DNA of 22,851 bases. It comes from JBDNJM01 sp041687755. Its GTDB lineage: Bacteria > Planctomycetota > UBA1135 > GCA-002686595. Location of the stretch: contig JBDNJM010000132.1 in assembly GCA_041687755.1 (NCBI GenBank), positions 1 to 22,851 on the forward strand. The letters run 5' to 3'. Numbering within the stretch: the stretch's first letter is position 1; every line of letters begins with the position of its first letter. Positions 1 to 6,581 of this stretch are shown here, piece after piece. The notes beneath the pieces are model-generated. The model saw nothing but the letters and a program-made list of their open reading frames with translations. It was not told where the DNA came from and made no database searches. Both the position numbers and the translations under genes were made by a program.

Positions 1-2293
1 CGACGCAGGACAGGCCGAATTCTGCTTCGCCTGCGGTCGGCAGGCGGCGCAGGCCGATGCGCGTCTCGCCGTTGCAGGCGCTCGAGGGCACGCCGAAGCG
101 CTCGTAGCCGTCGGGCGTCAGGTCGAACAGGCCGAACCAGCCCTCGTCCTGCTGGTAGGGACCGTGGACGGTGTCGACGGCGCCGGGCGTTGTGACCATG
201 TTCGTGACGTTGCTTCGGCCGCCGATGGCAACGAGATCCGGACCCGCAACGTGGGCGCTGCCCACGTTCGTTTCAATCAAGAGCGGGTTCTGTTGTGAGC
301 CCCCGAACGCATGGCTGTACACCCACCCCTCCCCGAGCGGGTCATACTTCGAAATCGTCGTGCGTCCAGGCGGACCGAAGGCGAGACCGGGCGTCAGGAA
401 CGGGAACTGCAGGTCCGGGGCTGCTCGGCCGAACACGAGCAGCCCGCCGTCGATGTCAAGGCCGGCATCCTCGATGACGTGGTCGTAGGCCCAGCGAACC
501 TTAATCAGCTCGTCGGTTTCCGCGTCGAACAGCAGAAACGCAACCTGCGTGCCGCCGGGAAGGGACAGCTCCACGTCAGCGCCCGGAGGCCAAGCGACGT
601 CGAGCTCGTCGATCCGAGCCAGCACCCAGTAAGCCGTCTGCCCCACCGGCAAGACCTCATGGACGCTGTCCCAGCGCGAGGAGCTGACAAGGCTCGATAC
701 CCGGAGCTCGTTCCAGTCGGGCGTCGTACGGGCGTAGAAGCCGTCAATCTGCGTCACGGGCGGCACAGGCGTAGGCTGCATCGCTTCGGGAGTCGTTGGA
801 AAGTCCAACGCCGAGGTTTCCCCGCCGAAGATCACAGAACCATCGTCGAGGAGCCTTGCCGATACGATCGTCTCTCGCCCTGAGCCTCCGATGCTGAGGG
901 AATGCACTAGATCCGACCCGTCTGGGCTGAGCAGAGCCACGAAGCCGCTCCCGTACTCAATGGTGGCCAAGCCCTCGTTCTCGAAGGTGGATTCACTGGG
1001 CCAGAAACCCGTGGGCCCTCCAGAGTACGATCCGAAGAACAGGACTGACTCATCTTCAGATAGCTCGATGCCGAAGGGGAAGTTGAGACCCGGGCCACCG
1101 ACTCGAGCGGAGTACACGAGATCGGTGCCTGCGGAGTTCAGGCGAAGCACCGCCACCGAAGCGGTCGTCAATGGATCCGCATGCGTGCTGAAGAATGCTC
1201 CCGGCGTGACGTTCGCTATCCCTGATGTGGAGCAGACGACAACCGCCTCTTCACCTGCAACATCTACGAACGCACTCTTGTCGAAAGTCGATTGTCCCGG
1301 TCCGTCCACGTACGTGGAGTAGAGGGGCACGGTGCCGCCAGCCGCAATGCGGGCGACAAAGACGTCCGACTTGGAAGTGTCGAAGGATTCGTCGAATACC
1401 CCCGGGGTCGTGGGGAACGCGGCTGTTCGGGTCACACCGACAACGGTCATGACTGAAGAGGCATCGAGATGGACGTCGGTCACTTCATCGTCACCGAGGC
1501 CGCCCAGGTAGGAGCTGAAGAGGATGCTGGGGTCAATCAGGATCGGCCCGGTGCCCGGGGTGTTCTGTATCCCGAAACCCAGGGTCCCGTCCGTCCTAAG
1601 TTGCCAAGCACTATCGAGCCGAGTGGCGCCAGCGGCTTCGCTGGGGCCGAGGAGGAAGGACTTGGGGGAGGTTAGGACCCACGAGGCTCCATCCTGGCCA
1701 AGCTCGAGTCGGCCTGACCGAAGCTCAGGGGTCCCGGCGCCTTGGACCCGCATCGAGAACGAACTGGCAGCTACACCCGGATCGAGCAATACGTCGAATC
1801 GGGGGCGTCCCTGGGAGTCCTGTTTGAACTGTAGATCGATTCCCGGCCAGGCATCTACGATGTCCAACCGGCCAAAGCCGCGGGCACCAGTGCGCCAGTC
1901 CGCCCTGGGACCTCGCAGGTAGTTCCAGCGGCCCGGTTCAAGTTCCATCCCGCGGATCTGGGCGAAGTCGGCGCCTGGGAACTGGAGCCGAAGGACATGA
2001 CGCCGGCCGGTGCGTGTGTGGTCTTCGACACGCGGGGAGAAGGTGGACTGACTAAACTCTGGTTCCTTGGAAGGAGCTGTGACCGCCTGCAGCCAAACGG
2101 AGTCGCGGGTGAACCAAAGTTCGATGCCTCCGATCTCAGCGGAGTACTCGACTTCATCCGGCCACTGGCCCACATTTTCTATGTACCGGCCGATATTGGG
2201 AGCGGACGGCGGAGGCTGCCGATCGACGTGGCCATCAGCCTCGAGTTGCGGCGCAAGGCCGACACCGCACAGGAAGAACAGCGTTGTGAGCAT
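1..2293 (-). CDS. SBBP beta-propeller repeat protein, partial (3' end beyond window)
   Basis: The frame runs open for 764 codons from ATG 2293 to the left edge with no stop, so the C-terminus lies outside the window. Residues 37-70 (IENVGQWPDEVEY) and 124-157 (NYLRGP, then GIDLQF) match the N-terminal DUF7948-type domain that precedes SBBP propeller repeats. Residues 252-330 form a textbook SBBP repeat: IDPSILFSSYLGG, then GDDEVTDV, AAFPTTPGVF, DVFVARI and YSTYV. Weaker repeats follow. The extreme visible C-terminus (CNGETRIGL) resembles a Cys/Gly tail domain I associate with exported planctomycete proteins; that is inference. The hydrophobic start is only a weak signal peptide. The start is chosen because GGGAGG lies about 9 nt upstream and the ATG follows the previous stop (TAG 2296-2298) by 2 nt, suggesting translational coupling. 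The molecular role is unknown; a surface or exported structural protein is likely. GC at third positions is mixed through the body and high in the last 60 codons. Confidence 0.85.
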   Translation of the reverse strand, partial: MLTTLFFLCGVGLAPQLEADGHVDRQPPPSAPNIGRYIENVGQWPDEVEYSAEIGGIELWFTRDSVWLQAVTAPSKEPEFSQSTFSPRVEDHTRTGRRHVLRLQFPGADFAQIRGMELEPGRWNYLRGPRADWRTGARGFGRLDIVDAWPGIDLQFKQDSQGRPRFDVLLDPGVAASSFSMRVQGAGTPELRSGRLELGQDGASWVLTSPKSFLLGPSEAAGATRLDSAWQLRTDGTLGFGIQNTPGTGPILIDPSILFSSYLGGLGDDEVTDVHLDASSVMTVVGVTRTAAFPTTPGVFDESFDTSKSDVFVARIAAGGTVPLYSTYVDGPGQSTFDKSAFVDVAGEEAVVVCSTSGIANVTPGAFFSTHADPLTTASVAVLRLNSAGTDLVYSARVGGPGLNFPFGIELSEDESVLFFGSYSGGPTGFWPSESTFENEGLATIEYGSGFVALLSPDGSDLVHSLSIGGSGRETIVSARLLDDGSVIFGGETSALDFPTTPEAMQPTPVPPVTQIDGFYARTTPDWNELRVSSLVSSSRWDSVHEVLPVGQTAYWVLARIDELDVAWPPGADVELSLPGGTQVAFLLFDAETDELIKVRWAYDHVIEDAGLDIDGGLLVFGRAAPDLQFPFLTPGLAFGPPGRTTISKYDPLGEGWVYSHAFGGSQQNPLLIETNVGSAHVAGPDLVAIGGRSNVTNMVTTPGAVDTVHGPYQQDEGWFGLFDLTPDGYERFGVPSSACNGETRIGLRRLPTAGEAEFGLSCV

Positions 2294-2295
2294 GC

Positions 2296-4293
2296 CTAGT
2301 CCCTCCCGAGTTCCCAGTTGAAGAGGTAGGCCCGCCCGTACTCGGCAGGCGCTGACGGAGCGCAATTCGAGCAGCTCTCGCAGTTCGTGCTGCCGACGCT
2401 ACCGGGCGCCACCAGGAAGGGCCAGCCGAGGGCACCCCCGACAACTTCGTCACCGGGGCCCTCCCGGACATCGCCCAGGAACGCACAGGAGAAACCAAGT
2501 CGATCGCGTCGCTCCTCGCCGTAGAACTCAGCTAAAAGCCTGCACTCGTCCAACGCGCAAAGCTTGACAGAGGAAAGCACGGCCAGCACGCCGCTCTGGT
2601 TCACGCGAGGGTCTCCACATGAGCAAGGGGCAGAGCCTCCGATGCGGGTGAACTTCCTGCCGCCGGCAAGAACGTCGGCAATCTGATCTCCGTTAAAGTC
2701 TCCACCGCTAGCTAGGGAGTAGCCCAGCTCGGCGTCGGTACTGCCGCCGGTCACGTGCCAGGCGGCGATCTGAGGCGATTGATTCAGGGAAGTCCATGTA
2801 AACGCCTGGACGAGACCTGCGTTGTTGATGATCGATCCCGAGGTGAGCGCTGGCGGGGAGTCGTAGTCGGGCGCCCCAACGACGAAGCCGGTCGCGGTCG
2901 CGGGATCAAGATCAGAGATTCGGCTTACGGCCCACCCGAACCTTGGCCTTCGATCTTGGCCTGGTGCTGAGTTGGCATCCGGAGGACCGGGAACCATGAA
3001 TCTGTGGCTCAGTCCGGTCAAGCTGCTCCAGCTCCAGACCTCTACGAATCCGTCACCGCTATCGACGTCGTCCTCGGGGATGTTGGGTGACTTGGTCCCA
3101 TTCCAGTCCGACTGGAACTGCGGTGCCCCGATGACGAGCTCATCCCCCGCCAGTGCGGGATCCGAGTCGTGGTTGCCGAACCCGTCCAGGCTTGCACCGA
3201 ATCGGTCGCCCGCTTGGGGCGAGGATCCGGCGATCCGCACGGCGTCACCGGAGGTGATGAGGTCTGCGATGTCCAACACGCGATCCGCGGTCGAGGGAGA
3301 GGGCGTCGCGTTGAGGAAGCCTTCGAGGTAGCTCCCCCAGACGACATAAACCCGACCAGATCGGTTGTCCGGGTTGGGCCAAAACGCCGAGGGCGGATCG
3401 ATCAGCGGGTCGAGCGACAGGTCGATGTCGTTCTGCCACGCGTACTGCGGAGCACCAATGACCAAATCGGGGTGCCCGTCGGCGTCGAAGTCCGTCTCCC
3501 GCGCGATGGCGTAGCCGAAGTAGTCGCCCGCGCCTTCCCCGCGAATGATCAGGTCGCAGAGGCCTCCGTCCGCGGTCCACTCCGTTGCGGTCCGCACATT
3601 GAAGAAGTTCGGAGGACCCACACTCTCGTCGAGGTCGCGGCCGAGGTAGAGGAAGACGGCTCCGGCCTGATAGAGCGTCGTCGAACCGTCTTCGACGTCG
3701 TACCAGGGCGCTCCGACCGCGATGTCGTCTGCGGGGAAGAACTCTTCAGGGAGCGGGAGGGTCGGCGGCACGTTGATGTCGCCCACGAAGCGCACGCACC
3801 AGCCGAAGCGGTCGGCGAGCATGTATTGCTGGGCCGGAACCTGGTTGGCGTACGTGGAAAACTGGCTACCCAGAAGCCGCACGTAGGGATACTGCAGCGG
3901 CTGTTGCGCGGGCACGGTGCCCGGTGTCTGGGGTCCCGATGGGCCGTCGGGGTCAAGGCAGGTCGGATCCACGGCCGTGGTCGTAAGCCCGCGCAGAAAG
4001 AGCGTCACTGGGTTGGGAAAGTCATCCGGCCGCGGGTCCTGCTGGCCAATGTCCGTCTTGTTTCCGCCGCCCAAGACGACGTCGAGGATTCCATCTCCGT
4101 TCCAGTCGCCTCCCGCGTCGAGCGACAGGCTGGCGTGATCCTGGTCACACACCCCCTGGTAGATCACCGGCGCTTCACAGCCCCAGGCACGGGTGGGAGG
4201 GAGCCCTGTGGGGGCGACGGGCCGGGCTAGGGGCGGAGCGGTGAGCCCCTGGGGGGGGGCGGGTAGGGCGAGGAGCGAGAGGAGTAGGCTCAT
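2296..4293 (-). CDS. Exported FG-GAP (integrin-alpha-like) beta-propeller protein
   Basis: This 665-residue protein begins with a hydrophobic signal sequence (MSLLLSLLALPAPP) and carries seven FG-GAP-like modules at about residues 57-75, 163-195, 258-281, 363-389, 451-474, 522-544 and 597-621, enough for one seven-bladed propeller. Calcium-loop patterns of the DxNxDGxxD type are visible at 63-71 (DWNGDGILD), 268-276 (DFDADGHPD) and, degenerate, at 532-540 (DFNGDQIAD). Late cysteine clusters (CSC at 557-559, then C579, C584, C638, C641 and C644) may form disulfides, consistent with export. The frame extends to an in-frame TTG at 4353, which would add 20 residues rich in Arg and Pro; ATG 4293 is preferred because it directly begins the signal peptide, though neither has a strong Shine-Dalgarno. 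The gene is followed after 2 nt by the SBBP protein, so the two are probably co-translated. The function is unknown; such proteins are usually surface or extracellular. Confidence 0.85.
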   Translation of the reverse strand: MSLLLSLLALPAPPQGLTAPPLARPVAPTGLPPTRAWGCEAPVIYQGVCDQDHASLSLDAGGDWNGDGILDVVLGGGNKTDIGQQDPRPDDFPNPVTLFLRGLTTTAVDPTCLDPDGPSGPQTPGTVPAQQPLQYPYVRLLGSQFSTYANQVPAQQYMLADRFGWCVRFVGDINVPPTLPLPEEFFPADDIAVGAPWYDVEDGSTTLYQAGAVFLYLGRDLDESVGPPNFFNVRTATEWTADGGLCDLIIRGEGAGDYFGYAIARETDFDADGHPDLVIGAPQYAWQNDIDLSLDPLIDPPSAFWPNPDNRSGRVYVVWGSYLEGFLNATPSPSTADRVLDIADLITSGDAVRIAGSSPQAGDRFGASLDGFGNHDSDPALAGDELVIGAPQFQSDWNGTKSPNIPEDDVDSGDGFVEVWSWSSLTGLSHRFMVPGPPDANSAPGQDRRPRFGWAVSRISDLDPATATGFVVGAPDYDSPPALTSGSIINNAGLVQAFTWTSLNQSPQIAAWHVTGGSTDAELGYSLASGGDFNGDQIADVLAGGRKFTRIGGSAPCSCGDPRVNQSGVLAVLSSVKLCALDECRLLAEFYGEERRDRLGFSCAFLGDVREGPGDEVVGGALGWPFLVAPGSVGSTNCESCSNCAPSAPAEYGRAYLFNWELGRD

Positions 4294-4531
4294 GGGGGCA
4301 AGTGCGCAGGGTCGATGGCGAGGGACCGGACGAGGCTCGAAGCTAGCACGCAAAGGGCCAACCTGCCGCGGCCATCGCTACTCCTGGCTCGCACCCGCAC
4401 GCGGCTTGCTAGCCGCCTGGATTCACCGGGCGTAAGGTGTTGCTAGGCTTCGCCTTGTGCCGTTGAGCGAGTGCCGGGGCGGACCCGAGCGCTTGCCCGC
4501 CGCGGCCCCGCATCGGAGGACGGCGGGAGCT
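4294..4531. other. Intergenic spacer between the ABC ATPase and the FG-GAP gene
   Basis: This 238-nt spacer separates two minus-strand genes. It holds a short perfect hairpin (6-bp stem GCGGCT/AGCCGC, 4401-4416) about 115 nt downstream of the ATPase stop. There is no T-run after it on the minus strand, so it is a poor intrinsic terminator. A promoter for the FG-GAP/SBBP pair probably lies here, but I see no convincing -35/-10 pair. Confidence 0.4.
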
Positions 4532-5680
4532 TCAGAGGCGAGCGCCGTCCTCGCCAGGACCGAAGAAATGGGCCTGGGTCAGGTCGAGACGCAGGGGCAG
4601 ATCGCTGCCCTCGGTGACCGTGACGTCGGGGCCGACGCGGGCGATCAAGCGGTGGCCGCAGCAGTCGAGCACGAGGTCCTGGACGTCGCCGTAGCGCTCG
4701 ATCGCGACGATGTGGCCTTCGGGAAGGCCGGCCACGTCGGGGGTCTCCGGTCCGGCCGGGGCGATCCGGTCGGGGCGCAGGCCGAGGGTCAGCTCCGCGG
4801 GCGGGTTGGTAGGCAGGGCGGCGCCGGTCAGGTCGAGGGCCAGCTCGCCGCACAGCAGTCGGTGGCGGCCGGCTGCAGACTCGATGCGGCCCTCGAGGAA
4901 GTTCATCGTCGGGGTGCCGACGAAGGAGGCGACGAAGCGGTTCGCGGGCTTGGCGTAGATCTCGGTGGGGGCGGCGCACTGTTGGACGAGGCCGTCCTTC
5001 ATCACGACGAGGCGGTCGCCCAGGGTCATGGCTTCCTCCTGGTCGTGGGTCACGTAGACCATCGTCGCGCCGGTGCGGCGGTGGAGTTGGCGCAGCTCGG
5101 CGCGCATCTCGAGGCGCAGCTTGGCGTCGAGGTTGCTGAGCGGCTCGTCGAACAGGAACACCTTGGGGTCGCGCACCAGCGCGCGACCGACGGCGACGCG
5201 CTGGCGTTGGCCGCCGGAGAGCTCCTTGGGGAGGCGCTCGAGCAGCGGCTCGATGCCGAGGGTGCGGGCGGCGCCCTCGACGCGCTTGGCGACGTCGGCG
5301 CGCTCCATCGAGCGGGCGGCGCGGTAGTCGCCCGAGACGAGGCTCTTAAGGCGGCTCTTGTACTTGGAGCGCCGCTCCAGCCCGAAGGCCAGGTTGCGGC
5401 GCACGGACATGTGCGGGTAGAGCGCGTAGTTCTGGAACACCATCGCGATGTCCCGGTCCTTGGGCGGCAGGGTGTTCACGAGGCGATCCTCGATGAACAG
5501 CTCGCCCTCACTGATCTCCTCGAGCCCGGCAATCATGCGCAGGGTCGTGGACTTGCCGCAGCCGGAGGGCCCGACGAGCACGACGAACTCCCCGTCGCGG
5601 ATGGACAGGTTGACGTCCTCGACGGCGCGCACGCCGCCGGGGTAGATCTTGCCGACCTTTTCGAGCTGGACTTCTGCCAT
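4532..5680 (-). CDS. Sugar ABC transporter ATP-binding protein (MalK/UgpC/MsmX type)
   Basis: This 382-residue ATPase powers the carbohydrate importer encoded just upstream. Walker A is GPSGCGKST at 38-46, the Q-loop is Q83, the signature LSGGQRQR is at 154-161, Walker B with the catalytic Glu is FLFDEP at 175-180, and the switch His is H212 in YVTHDQEEAM. The C-terminal third (GTPTMNFLEGRIE, later LGLRPDRI) is the TOBE/MalK-type regulatory domain, which places it in the CUT1 branch. Compared with E. coli MalK numbering, the Walker A to signature distance is about 18 residues longer. The extra, basic segment (about 103-127, RRSKYKSRLKSL) lies in the helical subdomain that contacts the permeases. 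The gene starts 25 nt after the MalG-like permease stop and is the last of the transporter operon. The substrate is inferred to be malto-oligosaccharides from the divergent amylase; such ATPases can also serve several transporters. Confidence 0.95.
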   Translation of the reverse strand: MAEVQLEKVGKIYPGGVRAVEDVNLSIRDGEFVVLVGPSGCGKSTTLRMIAGLEEISEGELFIEDRLVNTLPPKDRDIAMVFQNYALYPHMSVRRNLAFGLERRSKYKSRLKSLVSGDYRAARSMERADVAKRVEGAARTLGIEPLLERLPKELSGGQRQRVAVGRALVRDPKVFLFDEPLSNLDAKLRLEMRAELRQLHRRTGATMVYVTHDQEEAMTLGDRLVVMKDGLVQQCAAPTEIYAKPANRFVASFVGTPTMNFLEGRIESAAGRHRLLCGELALDLTGAALPTNPPAELTLGLRPDRIAPAGPETPDVAGLPEGHIVAIERYGDVQDLVLDCCGHRLIARVGPDVTVTEGSDLPLRLDLTQAHFFGPGEDGARL

Positions 5681-5705
5681 GGGAGAACCGGTGCGGGTCG
5701 GAGAA

Positions 5706-6581
5706 TCAGCCTTTGACGCCGCCCTTGGCGAGGCCTTCGACGAATTGCTTCTGGGCCGAGAGGAACAGCAGGATGCAGGGCAGCATCGTAACGAGGCTGA
5801 CGGCCATGAGGAGGTGGACGTTGCGGAGCTGCCCGTATTGATTGCGGAACGAGTTGAGGGCGACCGCGAGGGTGGCCTGCTCGTCCGAGTGCAGGTAAAT
5901 CAGCGGCGCCATGAAGTCGTTCCACACGTAGATGAACGTGAAGACGCAGCAGATCGCGGTGACGGGGCGGCACAGGGGCAGGATCAGCTTCCACCAGATG
6001 CCCAGCAGGCCGTAGCCGTCGATGCGCGCGGCCTCGACCAGGGATTCCGGGATGCCGGCGATGAACTGCCGGTACATGAAGATGAAGAAGGCGTTCCCGA
6101 AGAAGGCCGGCACGATCAGCGGCAGCAGCGTGTCGATCCAGCCGAGCTGCCTAAACAGCAGGAACAGCGGGATCATCGTCACCTGGGCCGGCAGCATCAT
6201 CGTGCCGAGCATCAGGAGGAACAGCGGCTTGCTGCCGCGGAACCGCAGCCGGGCAAAGGCGAAGCCGACGAGGCTTGAGGAGAGCACCGTGCCGAGCACC
6301 GCGAGCACCGTGACGACGACGGAGTTCGCGAGCGCGTCGAAGAACCCATGCCAGCGGCGACTGCCGACCTGGGAGAGCGCTTCGGGGTAGTTCTGCCACT
6401 GGGGGTCGGCGGGCCAGAGCTGCAGGGCGCCGCCGGTCGTCGCGAGGCTGGCGCGCTCGGGCGTCTCGAGGCTGACGACGGTCATCCACCACAGCGGGAA
6501 CAAGAGGATCACCGTTCCGGCGAGCAGCGGGATCCAGACGGCCAGGGTCGTGCCCAGCCCGCGTCTAGGGCGCGCGCTCAT
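5706..6581 (-). CDS. Carbohydrate ABC transporter permease, MalG-like
   Basis: This 291-residue inner-membrane permease has about six transmembrane segments: about 12-35, 84-110, 119-143, 152-170, 203-222 and 257-275. The cytoplasmic EAA loop that docks on the ATPase is clear at 183-202 (EAARIDGYG, ending in LILP). The C-terminus (QKQFVEGLAKGGVKG) is typical of CUT1 MalG-type subunits. The start ATG 6581 overlaps the stop of the upstream solute-binding/permease fusion by 4 nt (ATGA), indicating translational coupling. The same frame stays open further upstream, but that portion lies antiparallel to nothing sensible and inside the fusion gene, so it is not used. It should pair with the MalF-like half of the fusion protein to make the heterodimeric channel. 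Confidence 0.95.
   Translation of the reverse strand: MSARPRRGLGTTLAVWIPLLAGTVILLFPLWWMTVVSLETPERASLATTGGALQLWPADPQWQNYPEALSQVGSRRWHGFFDALANSVVVTVLAVLGTVLSSSLVGFAFARLRFRGSKPLFLLMLGTMMLPAQVTMIPLFLLFRQLGWIDTLLPLIVPAFFGNAFFIFMYRQFIAGIPESLVEAARIDGYGLLGIWWKLILPLCRPVTAICCVFTFIYVWNDFMAPLIYLHSDEQATLAVALNSFRNQYGQLRNVHLLMAVSLVTMLPCILLFLSAQKQFVEGLAKGGVKG

Noticed and set aside
2751..2765. Partial match to the palindrome core (GTGCCAGGC) inside the FG-GAP gene
   Set aside because: There are only nine matching bases, no flanking inverted repeat, and it is within conserved coding sequence; a chance match is sufficient.
3169..4230. A 353-codon plus-strand frame within the FG-GAP gene
   Set aside because: The opposite strand encodes seven FG-GAP modules with calcium-loop motifs; this frame has none and is rich in Arg/Val/Gly in the way of a shadow frame.
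4401..4416. Hairpin GCGGCT/AGCCGC as a terminator after the ABC ATPase
   Set aside because: The stem is only 6 bp, it lies over 100 nt past the stop codon, and no T-run follows on the transcribed strand.
4436..4450. TGCTAGGCT shared between the 4.4-kb spacer and the inner arm of the 20096 palindrome
   Set aside because: Nine shared bases without surrounding similarity or symmetry is within chance for a window of this size.
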